Shown here in pieces: positions 1-7,846 of a stretch of DNA of 64,000 nucleotides. The notes under the pieces were generated by a model that was given only the letters and a program-made list of their open reading frames with translations, was not told the origin of the DNA and did not search any database. Position 1 is the first letter of the stretch, and the number at the start of each line of letters is the position of its first letter. This stretch comes from Bremerella alba. GTDB taxonomy: Bacteria > Planctomycetota > Planctomycetia > Pirellulales > Pirellulaceae. The translations under genes were made by a program, and so were the position numbers. The DNA lies in NCBI RefSeq assembly GCF_013618625.1, contig NZ_JABRWO010000007.1:62001-126000 (forward strand), written 5' to 3'.

Positions 1-27
1 GCCGACCTGGTGGAACTCGTGAGTTAA
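1..27 (+). CDS. C-terminal tail of upstream gene, probably feoA (partial)
   Basis: The first 27 bases read in frame as ADLVELVS and then stop. The 5' part lies outside the window. FeoA, a small SH3-like cytosolic partner of FeoB, normally sits directly upstream of feoB, and a short hydrophobic tail of this kind fits that family. The gene would end about 93 bases before feoB. Only eight residues are visible, so the identity is an inference from position. Confidence 0.4.
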   Translation, partial: ADLVELVS

Positions 28-120
28 CTCTGTAACAAGTACCAATCTCGCCGCGCCGCATGTTGTCCATCGCGACGTGTCTCGAATCCCTCGAACAGCC
101 AACCCCCAATAGCCTGCCGC

Positions 121-2337
121 ATGTCTGTCGACGCACCCGCTCGAACGTTAAATGTTGCCTTGGTCGGAAACCCCAACACCGGCAAGTCGACCCTCTTCAA
201 CGCGTTGTCTGGCATCCGCCAAAAAACGGGCAACTACCCCGGCGTGACCGTCGAGAAGAAGCATGGCGCGTTCACTCACAACGGGCAGAAGGTCGAACTG
301 ATCGACCTGCCAGGCACCTACAGTCTCGCCCCGCGTTCGCCTGACGAAATGGTAACGGTCGATGTCTTGCTCGGACGCCAGGCCCAGGAAGCCAAACCCA
401 ACGCCGTGCTGGTGATTGTCGATGCCAGCAATCTTGAGCGCAACTTGTACATCGTCAGTCAAGTCAAAGAGCTTGGACTGCCGACGGTTGTAGCGCTGAA
501 CATGGGGGACATCGCCCAGGACAAAGGAATCTCGGTCGACGTCGCGAAACTCGAACAACGACTCGGCGTGCCGGTCGTCGCCACGCTGGCCCATCGCCGC
601 GGAGGCCTCGACCAACTGCGCGACACGATCGTTTCGCTGCTTGACCGAGAATCCGTTCCGGTTGAAAGCCCTTTCCCCGAAGAGTTTTGCGACAAGGTCG
701 GCCAGCTGCATACCAAGTTGCAGCAGCACGATCCGCAAGCGACGCGGTACCTGGCCGAACGCCTGCTGCTGGATACCAGCGGCTACCTCGAGCAGGAACT
801 CACCAGCGGCGGTCAGGAACTGCACAGCTGGATTGTCGAGTCACGTAATCAACTCGCCGAGTTAGGCCAGCCGGTACCGGCCATCGAAGCGATCTCACGT
901 TACCAGTGGGTGCAAGGTGTGTTGGACGGAATCGTCACGCGTGAAGCAACCCGCAAGGTTACCTGGTCGGACCGAATCGATCGTATTCTGACCAATCGAA
1001 TCGGCGGTTCGCTATTCTTTATCTTCATCATGACCCTTATGTTTCAGGCCGTTTTCAGCGACCTGGTGGCGGGGAATCTAATGGAGTACATCGAAGGGTT
1101 CTTCGAGATCATCGGCGGCTTTGTCGATGCCAGCCTGGCCGATGGCGCACTCAAGTCGCTGTTGATCGACGGCGTTATTGCTGGCGTCGGTGGCGTGCTC
1201 GTCTTCCTGCCGCAGATTTGCATTCTGTTCTTCTTCATTGCGATCTTGGAAGACTGCGGATACCTATCTCGGGCAGCCTACTTAATGGATCGCTTGTTCA
1301 GCAAAATTGGCCTGAGCGGTAAGTCGTTCATTCCGCTGCTGTCTAGCTTTGCCTGTGCGATCCCTGGCATCATGGCAGCACGCGTGATCGAAAATCGCCG
1401 CGATCGCTTGATTACCATCCTGGTCGCTCCGCTAATGAGTTGCAGTGCTCGCATGCCGGTTTATGTGCTGCTGACGGCGGCATTCATTCCCGATGAAACG
1501 TACGGTGGCGTCCTCTCGCTGCATACGCTAGTCATGCTCAGTATGTACCTGCTGGGGATTGTCGCGGCCGTGGGCGTGGCTTTTGTGCTTCGCCGGACGA
1601 TCCTTCCTGGCGAAACGCCTCCGTTTGTGATGGAGCTTCCCAGCTACAAATTCCCGTCGATCACCGGCGTGCTGCTGGTGATGGTGGAAAAGGGTTGGGC
1701 GTTCGTCAAACGGGCCGGAACGCTGATCTTCGCCATGACGGTCATTGTGTGGGCCTTGTCGTACTTCCCACGCAACGAAGAAGCCGTCACCGCGCCATTT
1801 GCCGATGAAATCGCTCAGCTTGAAACGCAGCGTGAAGAAGCCAACAAGGAACAAGCCGCACAAATTGACGAACGCCTGGCCGAAATCAACAACCAGATCG
1901 ATGGCCAGTTGCTTCGCAGTAGTTTCCTGGGCATGGCAGGGCACTGGATCGAGCCGGTCGTCAAGCCACTGGGTTGGGACTGGAAGATCGGCAGCGCCGC
2001 GATCGCTTCGTTCCCAGCTCGCGAGGTAATCATCAGCACGATGGGCGTTCTCTATAACCTGGGTGGTGACGAAGACGAAGAGTCCGCTCCGCTTCGCGAT
2101 ACCATCAAAGGTGCCAAATGGGAAGGGACCGACCGCAACGTATTCAACGTGCCGGTTGCCTTGTCGATCATGGTCTTCTTCGCTTTATGTGCCCAATGCG
2201 CCGCCACGTTGGCCGTGATCAAACGAGAAACCAACAGCTGGGGATGGCCCATCTTCACCTTCGTCTACATGACCGTTCTAGCATACGTAGGAGCCCTGAT
2301 AACCTACCAGGTATCCGCAGCGATAATGTTGGGATAG
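121..2337 (+). CDS. feoB: Ferrous iron transport protein B
   Basis: This is the inner-membrane Fe(II) uptake protein with an N-terminal GTPase. The 738 residues match the family length. Visible G motifs are G1 GNPNTGKST (residues 16-24), T43 of the G2 loop, G3 DLPG (62-65) and G4 NMGD (127-130). The membrane half starts near residue 290 and holds the two conserved gate segments with CAIPG and CSARMPVY, whose cysteines line the proposed iron path. A charged, coiled-coil-like insertion rich in Glu and Gln lies near residues 565-605 between membrane segments. The ATG at 121 has no strong Shine-Dalgarno sequence. A probable feoA tail precedes it, and a Cys-rich FeoB-associated protein follows 134 bases later, so this is an iron uptake locus. 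No Fur box was recognised because the promoter lies outside the window. Confidence 0.97.
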   Translation: MSVDAPARTLNVALVGNPNTGKSTLFNALSGIRQKTGNYPGVTVEKKHGAFTHNGQKVELIDLPGTYSLAPRSPDEMVTVDVLLGRQAQEAKPNAVLVIVDASNLERNLYIVSQVKELGLPTVVALNMGDIAQDKGISVDVAKLEQRLGVPVVATLAHRRGGLDQLRDTIVSLLDRESVPVESPFPEEFCDKVGQLHTKLQQHDPQATRYLAERLLLDTSGYLEQELTSGGQELHSWIVESRNQLAELGQPVPAIEAISRYQWVQGVLDGIVTREATRKVTWSDRIDRILTNRIGGSLFFIFIMTLMFQAVFSDLVAGNLMEYIEGFFEIIGGFVDASLADGALKSLLIDGVIAGVGGVLVFLPQICILFFFIAILEDCGYLSRAAYLMDRLFSKIGLSGKSFIPLLSSFACAIPGIMAARVIENRRDRLITILVAPLMSCSARMPVYVLLTAAFIPDETYGGVLSLHTLVMLSMYLLGIVAAVGVAFVLRRTILPGETPPFVMELPSYKFPSITGVLLVMVEKGWAFVKRAGTLIFAMTVIVWALSYFPRNEEAVTAPFADEIAQLETQREEANKEQAAQIDERLAEINNQIDGQLLRSSFLGMAGHWIEPVVKPLGWDWKIGSAAIASFPAREVIISTMGVLYNLGGDEDEESAPLRDTIKGAKWEGTDRNVFNVPVALSIMVFFALCAQCAATLAVIKRETNSWGWPIFTFVYMTVLAYVGALITYQVSAAIMLG

Positions 2338-2342
2338 ATACA

Positions 2343-2415
2343 GTGTGAAGTTTTCAGTGTTCAGTTAAGACGGTGTTCTTGTCTTACTGAAAACTGAACA
2401 CTTCAAACTTCACAC
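2343..2415 (+). repeat. Long imperfect inverted repeat after feoB
   Basis: The left arm starts with GTGTGAAGTTTTCAGTGTTC and the right arm ends with CACTTCAAACTTCACAC. The arms pair over about 29-35 bases with a small internal duplication of the TTCAGT unit. It lies 6 bases after the feoB stop and before the Cys-rich partner gene. It could end or attenuate transcription, but no clean T-run follows, so a dispersed intergenic repeat is equally possible. Confidence 0.55.
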
Positions 2416-2471
2416 TCTCCCAAATTTGACTTTCCCTGCCCTTTGGTAACGATTGAATCAAGGAGTTTTCC

Positions 2472-2711
2472 ATGTGGCAGAACTTAATTGTCTTGGTCGT
2501 AGTTGCTTCGGCTGCTGGTTACATTGGCTGGACCGTCATTCGAGGGATTCAGGGCGCAGCCGGTTCGTGTGGCGGGGGCTGCGGTTCTGGGTGTGGTTCC
2601 AAGTCTCAACCAGACAACCTCATTCAACTGACGTCGGCCACGTCCCCTGACGACGAGGCGTCAACTTCCCCCGAAGAGCCATCTGCGGTAAGCTCGTCTC
2701 GGTCGCAGTGA
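2472..2711 (+). CDS. FeoB-associated Cys-rich membrane protein
   Basis: This 79-residue protein has one N-terminal membrane helix (residues 4-22) followed by a Gly/Cys cluster reading CGGGCGSGCGS near residues 34-44 and a Ser/Glu-rich tail. That matches the FeoB-associated Cys-rich membrane protein family found next to FeoB in many bacteria. The start is well supported, since AAGGAG lies 6 bases before ATG 2472. Its likely role is to help FeoB at the membrane, perhaps by holding or sensing Fe(II) through the cysteines, but the family has no settled biochemical function. It is separated from feoB by the inverted repeat at 2343-2415, so its expression may be partly uncoupled from the transporter. 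Confidence 0.8.
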   Translation: MWQNLIVLVVVASAAGYIGWTVIRGIQGAAGSCGGGCGSGCGSKSQPDNLIQLTSATSPDDEASTSPEEPSAVSSSRSQ

Positions 2712-2753
2712 CGATCGAGGCAATTGCTTTCCCGCATTGAAAGGACAACTCCC

Positions 2754-3659
2754 ATGGCTCCGCCGATCGCTTATTGGGAAGGAACTTGGATTCCACGCAA
2801 TGAGCTGACTATTCCCTTGAACGATGCTGGGTTTCAGCTGGGAACGACCATCGCAGAGCAGTGCCGAACTTTTAACGGCAAGGTCTTTCGACTGGATCAG
2901 CACCTCGATCGACTCTGGAAGAGCCTAGAGATTCTTGATGTCCAGTCGCCCGAATCGCGTGAATCGCTCACCGATGTGATCCATCAGATCATCGAGCACA
3001 ATTACCCCTTGCTGCCTGCCGGCTCGGACTTGGGCGTTACCATCTTCATCACGCCTGGTTCGATGGATCAGGCCTATCGCTCTCATAAAACAGGTCGCCT
3101 GGGCGTTCATACCCAGATGGTTGCGTTCGATACGTTCGCCAGTTTGTACGAAGTTGGCCAGCCGCTGGTCGTTCCCAAAACACGCCAGACGCCGGTCGAC
3201 TGCTGGCCGCGTGAATTGAAAGTCCGCTCGCGTGTGCACTATTACCTGGCCGACCTGGAAGCCAAACGCGAAGACCCAGCCGCCAGGGCCGTGCTGTTAG
3301 ACCACGAAGGCTACGTGATGGAAGCCACCACGGCCAACATCGCAAAGTATCACCCCGACACCGGCCTCGAGCTTCCGCCGGCTGACCTGGTGTTACCAGG
3401 CATCAGCATTGCGACCCTCGAAAAGCTGGCCGACGAGTTGGCCATTCCTGTAACGCACCGGCAGCTCACGCCGGAAGATTTCGCCACGGCCGATGAAGTC
3501 TTGTTAACCAGCACATCGCCGTGCATCGTGCCGTGCAATCAATGGAACGGCAAGCCAATCAGCGTAGGCAAGCCTGGGCCGATTTTTAAGCGGTTGATTG
3601 CCGCCTGGGAAGAGATGGTAGGGATGGACATTCGCAAACAGGCCGAGCGGTTCGCGTAG
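2754..3659 (+). CDS. Class IV PLP-dependent aminotransferase
   Basis: This 301-residue fold-type IV enzyme belongs to the group with branched-chain aminotransferase, D-amino-acid transaminase and aminodeoxychorismate lyase. Family marks are the N-terminal GTWIPRNELTIPLNDAGFQ block, the segment ELKVRSRVHYYLAD near residue 155 that carries the PLP lysine, the acidic EATTANI segment near 190, and the phosphate-binding LPGISIATLEKLA near 225. The ATG at 2754 is preferred because AAAGGA lies about 10 bases upstream and the family N-terminus begins here; an in-frame ATG at 2724 would add ten atypical residues. The substrate cannot be read from sequence. The gene ends 11 bases from the convergent HEAT-repeat gene. 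Confidence 0.85.
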   Translation: MAPPIAYWEGTWIPRNELTIPLNDAGFQLGTTIAEQCRTFNGKVFRLDQHLDRLWKSLEILDVQSPESRESLTDVIHQIIEHNYPLLPAGSDLGVTIFITPGSMDQAYRSHKTGRLGVHTQMVAFDTFASLYEVGQPLVVPKTRQTPVDCWPRELKVRSRVHYYLADLEAKREDPAARAVLLDHEGYVMEATTANIAKYHPDTGLELPPADLVLPGISIATLEKLADELAIPVTHRQLTPEDFATADEVLLTSTSPCIVPCNQWNGKPISVGKPGPIFKRLIAAWEEMVGMDIRKQAERFA

Positions 3660-3670
3660 GTGTAACGCGA

Positions 3671-4906
3671 CTAATCTCGGCGAAGATCGACGTCCAGCGG
3701 CATCTTCTTGTTCGCGTACCAGGTCTTCCAGCCGGCTTCGTTGAAATGATAGTCGACTTCCTCTTCGAGAACCTGTTTCAAAGCGACGCGTACGCCTTGA
3801 TTTTGAAGATCTTGCTCGACGATCCTGGCCTTCTCTTGACCGAAAGACATCCCCCCGCCGCCGGTGCTATCGAACGCGGCATTTGTCCGGCCAGGCTGCG
3901 ACCCTCGGGTCACTTGAAACTTGTGCGTCGTCACCAATGCATCCATCAAGGGAAGGATGCTGGCCGGATGCTTCAAACGCCCCAGGACAATCGCCGCACG
4001 ATTAACGGTCGTGTTGTTGGCACTTTTTAGCTGCCCGATGAGATAGCTCACGGCCATTTGATAGTCGCGTTTCTCAAGGCCAATCGTCGCTCGGTCGCGG
4101 ATCGAATCGTTCGGATCGTTAGCGGCCAGCTTCACTAGGGCCATCGTCGTTTGTGGCGTTTTTATGTTCGACAGGGCATCGACTAGCAATTCTCGCACGG
4201 CCGGATGGTCTTCGTCATTCAGCAATTCGATCACGGCCAGCCCTGCATTGGGATCGTCAACCTTTTGCAGTTCTCGGGCAGCTTCCTGGGCCTTGTCGCC
4301 GCCACGCTTGAGCCACGATCGCCAAATCCGAATCTGCTTTCGCCACTCGACTTGTTGGTCCTCGATGTTGCGATCGCTCTCCATCATCTTGAGATCTTGA
4401 GGAAATCGCCATCGTCCGCCATCACGAACGTAACCTTGGTTCCGCATCCAGTCGTCGCGAATGATCCACTTTTTTTGAAAGCGTTCGTAACCCAACGCCT
4501 TACGCGCGTCGACGTTGTCCGGCTCGCGTTTCAGGATCTCGTAATAATGGTAGTCGCGTTTGTCAGGCAGATTGTTTTGGTCGCACCACCTGGCCATCTG
4601 AAATTGGCCCTCGATGGTGTCTGGCATGCGAGGCAGAAATTCTTCGTACTTCTTAAGCTGAGCAGAAAACGCCACGACCTCGCGAACCGTCGTGCGGCCC
4701 AAGACAAGCGTTCCGCTGTCGGTCTGAACCTGGTACGTCGACCGAGGCGATTCGTCGGGATTCAACAAGGTTCCTTCTACGCTTCCGCCACTGGCCAAGT
4801 GAAAGATCTCGGCCTGAGCAACCGCGCAGCAGCCCAAGCTCGTCATCGCTAGGATGACGAGCGACGCGCATCGCGGTATGTGATGGCTCCGGCTCGGCAC
4901 AGGCAC
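3671..4906 (-). CDS. Exported HEAT-repeat protein
   Basis: Translation starts at GTG 4906, and no better ATG lies nearby. The 411-residue product begins with a basic stretch and a hydrophobic signal peptide ending near AVAQA (about residue 32). Residues 35-75 look like a small beta domain with the phrase GGSVEGTLLN. A segment with tetratricopeptide-like helices follows near 95-160, including KALGYERFQKKWIIRDDWM, a phrase seen in exported planctomycete proteins. HEAT-like helical pairs occupy about 215-325. The product is probably a periplasmic or surface scaffold protein with no enzymatic motif. It stands alone on the minus strand, and its partner is unknown. Confidence 0.7.
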   Translation of the reverse strand: MPVPSRSHHIPRCASLVILAMTSLGCCAVAQAEIFHLASGGSVEGTLLNPDESPRSTYQVQTDSGTLVLGRTTVREVVAFSAQLKKYEEFLPRMPDTIEGQFQMARWCDQNNLPDKRDYHYYEILKREPDNVDARKALGYERFQKKWIIRDDWMRNQGYVRDGGRWRFPQDLKMMESDRNIEDQQVEWRKQIRIWRSWLKRGGDKAQEAARELQKVDDPNAGLAVIELLNDEDHPAVRELLVDALSNIKTPQTTMALVKLAANDPNDSIRDRATIGLEKRDYQMAVSYLIGQLKSANNTTVNRAAIVLGRLKHPASILPLMDALVTTHKFQVTRGSQPGRTNAAFDSTGGGGMSFGQEKARIVEQDLQNQGVRVALKQVLEEEVDYHFNEAGWKTWYANKKMPLDVDLRRD

Positions 4907-5088
4907 GTTCCAGCGGGAAAGAAAAAGAAAACCTATCCCTAAGTATACGAACCGCTTAGCTTCGATTCCAAGATTTGACCCCAGAAATCAGAAAATGCGG
5001 GTAGTAAGGAAGAAAAGGCCTATTTTGGGGCTGAATGGGGTGAAAACGGTTTCGTTTAGGTGGCGTTACTTACGCCGTCAGGCCAACA

Positions 5089-5131
5089 GCGCAGCCAGCC
5101 GTGCCATGAACAACGTTGTCGCGTTACCATG
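5089..5131 (+). repeat. 43-bp direct repeat, copy 1
   Basis: It begins GCGCAGCCAGCCGTGCCATG and ends GTCGCGTTACCATG. It matches copy 2 at 38 of 43 positions and has the 10-base perfect palindrome ACAACGTTGT at its centre. Confidence 0.75.
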
Positions 5132-5209
5132 CGCATCTCCGGTTTCCTCGCCCCCGTTCTCAGGGGAGAGGGGACAAGAGAGCCCTCTTCTGCCGTAGGG
5201 TGCTGAGTA

Positions 5210-5252
5210 GCGCAGCCAGTCGCACCATGCACAACGTTGTCGCGTTGCCATG
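5210..5252 (+). repeat. 43-bp direct repeat, copy 2
   Basis: It begins GCGCAGCCAGTCGCACCATG and ends GTCGCGTTGCCATG. The same central palindrome ACAACGTTGT is present. The two copies start 121 bases apart, in the same orientation. Confidence 0.75.
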
Positions 5253-5302
5253 GGATGGAGACCGTATTTGGTGCGATACGTTCCGCTTCGCGTCTCTGCT
5301 CA

Positions 5303-5324
5303 CACCCTACCCTGGGTTAGGGTG
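5303..5324. repeat. Short palindrome CACCCTACCC/GGGTTAGGGTG
   Basis: The arms CACCCTACCC and GGGTTAGGGTG pair with one bulged base. It overlaps the 3' end of the minus-strand hypothetical gene and looks like part of a dispersed intergenic element rather than a terminator, since no T-run follows. Confidence 0.45.
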
Positions 5325-6147
5325 GACCGCGTTCTTTGGCTTGACGTACTCGGTCGCGTCTTCTGTTTTGGATGACCCTTTTTCCATGCCCATGAAGACG
5401 TGGGCATGGCACCCGGCGTTTTGTTGGCTGGGCGGTTGGGTATTCTTTGGTGGAGGGCGTATCGTTCGGGCGGTTGAGTTCACGCTCTAACGCGTCGATC
5501 TCTTCCTGCTTGGCGCATATTTCCCCCTGCAGTTGCAGGTTGAGTGCTTTCATGCGGTAGTAGGTCCAGGCAAAGAACCGTTTCTCTTGGTAGGACAACG
5601 GCTCTTGGATTGGTTGTTTGCTGCGACGGATTTCCCGCTCGCGGTAACGATGGTGAAGCTGGCGCTCGCGTTTTGGTCTAGGCTCCAGTGGTGGAAGCTT
5701 AGGAGGCGTGCTCTTCTTTGGTTTCGGGATCTCGGGCGGATCTTCCTTGGGGAATTCGTACGCTTCGATCTCGGGATCGATGCGTACGACCAACGGATCT
5801 GCCCGGTAACTGGGACCTGCTTCGTCCATAAGCCGTGTGAAGTGTTCTTCTTCGGTTACTTGCGGGGGTTCTTTGGGCTCACGTGTGATCGCCTCTTGGG
5901 CTTCTTGCCTTCGAATGATCGCGCTCAAGGTCGCCCCTTGCGGGCGGCCCAGCGGATCGTTGCCGTACTCGGCCCGGTGCATGGGGTTCTCGAAGGGTGG
6001 CTCTTTCGGAGGCTCGTCGGCCAGTATTGCCAGGACTTCTCCGCAGCAGGGGCATAGGAGTCGGTTGCCATCGATCACGGCAACCTGCGAACCGTGCGCG
6101 GAGGCGCCCGGTTCGTGTTTTTCAGGTTTTTCGTGGTGATGGGACAT
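5317..6147 (-). CDS. Hypothetical Pro/Glu/Arg-rich protein with CPCC motif
   Basis: The product has 276 residues and is not recognised as a known family. It starts at ATG 6147 with a His/Glu-rich head, followed by a possible half zinc ribbon LLCPCCGEVLAIL (about residues 31-43). A long low-complexity stretch rich in Glu, Pro, Lys and Arg occupies about 45-185, and a helical segment with YYRMKALNLQLQGEICAKQEEIDALERE (two parts, about 207-235) could form a coiled coil. There is no signal peptide or membrane helix. The last 30-35 residues are encoded by palindromic repeat DNA (5303-5410), so the original stop was probably earlier and the tail is acquired. It resembles a transposon-associated or regulatory small protein only in composition, and no function is assigned. 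Confidence 0.6.
   Translation of the reverse strand: MSHHHEKPEKHEPGASAHGSQVAVIDGNRLLCPCCGEVLAILADEPPKEPPFENPMHRAEYGNDPLGRPQGATLSAIIRRQEAQEAITREPKEPPQVTEEEHFTRLMDEAGPSYRADPLVVRIDPEIEAYEFPKEDPPEIPKPKKSTPPKLPPLEPRPKRERQLHHRYREREIRRSKQPIQEPLSYQEKRFFAWTYYRMKALNLQLQGEICAKQEEIDALERELNRPNDTPSTKEYPTAQPTKRRVPCPRLHGHGKRVIQNRRRDRVRQAKERGPP
5384..5409. repeat. Palindrome CCATGCCCAT/GTGGGCATGG inside a coding end
   Basis: The 10-base arms CCATGCCCAT and GTGGGCATGG pair with one mismatch around a 6-base loop. It lies inside the 3' end of the minus-strand hypothetical gene and encodes part of its last 30 residues. Confidence 0.5.
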
Positions 6148-6192
6148 AATGGTACTCGTAAATATTTGTGTGCAAAGTGATGGGTTAGTTTA

Positions 6193-6262
6193 GTAGGGCC
6201 CGCGTGTCGCGGGTCGCGAAGCGGGTACCCGGTATACGACCCGCGTTCGCGCGGGGCCCTAC
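6193..6262. repeat. GC-rich inverted repeat, REP-like
   Basis: The left arm GTAGGGCCCGCGTGTCGCGG pairs with the right arm ending GCGCGGGGCCCTAC. The arms are about 25 bases and include CGGGTCG/CGACCCG. The loop contains GGGTACCC. There is no T-run, so a REP-like element is more likely than a terminator. Confidence 0.65.
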
Positions 6263-6442
6263 GGTTTGCTGCTTATCTAGCAGCGAACTGGGTACGGATT
6301 TCGTATGCCTAAAAAGAAAATAGGCATGGTGCCGGGGAAGCGTCCCCTGGGCATGATTTAGATATACCAGCCTGGTGTAGCATATGTATAGTGCTCAAAT
6401 GAAAATTTTTTTGGATTCGCGCGGAACCGGGGACCAGGCGTT

Positions 6443-6468
6443 CGACCCGCGTTCGCGTGAGGCCTTAC
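6443..6468 (+). repeat. Second copy of the 26-bp arm CGACCCGCGTTCGCG
   Basis: It differs at 3 of 26 positions from the right arm of the preceding inverted repeat (6237-6262). Both copies have the same orientation and the core CGACCCGCGTTCGCG, but this copy lacks a matching left arm nearby. Confidence 0.6.
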
Positions 6469-6632
6469 TGATCGATACTTGCTTTTGGGTTCAGGCCGGT
6501 TGTATTAGCCGCTTGTGGCCATTGGCCACTCAGAGATGAATTTCTGAGCCACCCATGAGAGAAAGTGGGTACCTGAGGTTTGACTTGCCCGGGGCGTGAG
6601 GGCTTCTTTTTGTGACGCGGCTCGAACTGGCG

Positions 6633-7061
6633 TTACGAGGTTTGGGCGATTCCGTCCGACTTAAATGCTTCGATGATCTCTTGCGGGACGCGTGCCGGCA
6701 TGCGTTTTTCTAGATTGACGAACGCCCAATTGGTTTGGGCGATGGCGAGATTCTTTTGATCGCTTTCGCGGCGAATTTCGTACTTGCGAATGCAGGACGC
6801 GCGTCGGAATGAATCGACCCAGGTAACGACTACGAGTTGGTCGTTCTCAAACGCAGGAAAGTGGTATTCGATTTGATGGGCCCGGACGACCCAACTGCAG
6901 CCGAGCTTGCCGTACTGGTCATGCCCCCATCCCTTTTCCAAGGAATGAGCCACCGCCGCATCCTGCATCCACTTCAAGTAGACGAGGTTATTAACGTGTC
7001 CCTGGACGTCGATGTCGTCGGTTACGACATCGATTTTGTGATGATAGATATTGGTAAGCAT
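6633..7061 (-). CDS. Hot-dog acyl-CoA thioesterase (4-HBT/YbgC family)
   Basis: The product has 142 residues, the usual size. The N-terminal motif DIDVQGHVNN (residues 16-25) is the 4-hydroxybenzoyl-CoA thioesterase signature, in which the Asp acts on the thioester and the GHVNN turn binds the acyl carbonyl. FENDQLVVVTWV and the late NLEKRMPARVPQEI segment fit the family. It is cytosolic and should hydrolyse acyl-CoA or acyl-ACP; the actual substrate is not visible. ATG 7061 has TTAGG 6 bases upstream. It starts 15 bases after the stop of the HAD phosphatase on the same strand, so the two probably form an operon. Confidence 0.85.
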   Translation of the reverse strand: MLTNIYHHKIDVVTDDIDVQGHVNNLVYLKWMQDAAVAHSLEKGWGHDQYGKLGCSWVVRAHQIEYHFPAFENDQLVVVTWVDSFRRASCIRKYEIRRESDQKNLAIAQTNWAFVNLEKRMPARVPQEIIEAFKSDGIAQTS

Positions 7062-7076
7062 GAAACCTAACGGCCC

Positions 7077-7667
7077 CTAAGCACCGGCCGTGATCCGCCG
7101 TGGGGTATGAAATTCTCGGACGTCGATCACGTGCATTCCGGCCGCCTGACCGGCTTCGATTCCGAGTTGGGCATCTTCGTAGACGCAGCACTTTTCCGGA
7201 GCGACTCCTAGCCGCGTGGCCGCTTCCAGAAAGACATCCGGAAATGGCTTATGTCGCGTGGTATCTTCCGAGCAAACAAAAGCCTGGAAATAGTCGGTAA
7301 TTTCCAACTGGGTGAGAATCCGCTCCATGACCCACCGCATTGCTCCGGTGGCAACGGCCATCGGGACTTTGCCATGATTCAGTCGGACCACTTCCACAAC
7401 CGGCTCGATGGGGCCGACTTCCGAAAGCAACTCGACGAAGGCATTTTCCTTCTCGTGAGCACATTCGTTCGCATTGAGCGAGACGCCTTGTTCCTCGGCC
7501 AGAAGATTGAAGATCCTTTCGGTAGGAACGCCCCCTAGCGAATAAAAGCGATCTTCGGAAAAATCCAGCCCATGCTTCTGCGTGATCTGACGCCACGACA
7601 AATAGTGGGCGGGCATGGTATCGGCCAGGGTGCCGTCCAAGTCGAAAATATAACCTTCAAATCCCAC
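7077..7667 (-). CDS. HAD hydrolase, beta-phosphoglucomutase/YqaB-like
   Basis: Translation probably starts at GTG 7667. The 196-residue cytosolic enzyme carries HAD motif I FDLDGTLADT (residues 8-17, nucleophile D9 and acid/base D11), motif II in VAVATGA near 106-110, motif III around the lysine in TTRHKPFPDVFLEAA, and motif IV with the acidic pair in YEDAQLGIEAGQAAGM. The cap sequence MPAHYLSWRQITQKHGLDF resembles the beta-phosphoglucomutase and YqaB sugar-phosphatase branch. A small phosphorylated sugar is the likely substrate. The gene leads a two-gene operon with the thioesterase and is divergent from the PQQ-propeller gene at 7847. Confidence 0.85.
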   Translation of the reverse strand: MGFEGYIFDLDGTLADTMPAHYLSWRQITQKHGLDFSEDRFYSLGGVPTERIFNLLAEEQGVSLNANECAHEKENAFVELLSEVGPIEPVVEVVRLNHGKVPMAVATGAMRWVMERILTQLEITDYFQAFVCSEDTTRHKPFPDVFLEAATRLGVAPEKCCVYEDAQLGIEAGQAAGMHVIDVREFHTPRRITAGA

Positions 7668-7846
7668 TGGAATCTCTCTTTAGGGTGCGCAAGTGCTTCT
7701 TCTCGGGTTACGCTATTGTAGATGCTATGTCTCGGTTATGAAGGGCAATTGAGTTGACTCGACTAGAGCATGCCGACGATAATATGGCTTCCCACCGCCT
7801 AGCGCAATGATCCTCCCCGCTCTAACCTCGTTAAGGGTATTGCTGA

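Larger units (their letters stand above)
4907..5316. other. Gene-free stretch with repeats
   Basis: No convincing coding sequence was seen in these 410 bases. The part near 4907-4990 should hold the promoter of the HEAT-repeat gene. The rest carries two 43-base direct repeats (listed separately), a C/G-rich run near 5150-5175 (CCCCCGTTCTCAGGGGAGAGG) and a short palindrome at 5303-5324. Short plus-strand reading frames here have no family features and are made of repeat DNA. Confidence 0.6.
6148..6632. other. Gene-free stretch rich in palindromic repeats
   Basis: There is no coding sequence in these 485 bases. It holds a strong GC-rich inverted repeat (6193-6262), a second copy of its right arm (6443-6468), a small stem TGCCTA/TAGGCA near 6305-6325 and a near-perfect palindrome GTGGCCATTGGCCAC (6515-6529), followed by CTCAGA/TTCTGAG. 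This density of stems is typical of dispersed repeats in planctomycete intergenic DNA. The promoter of the 276-residue gene should lie near 6150-6190. Confidence 0.6.
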
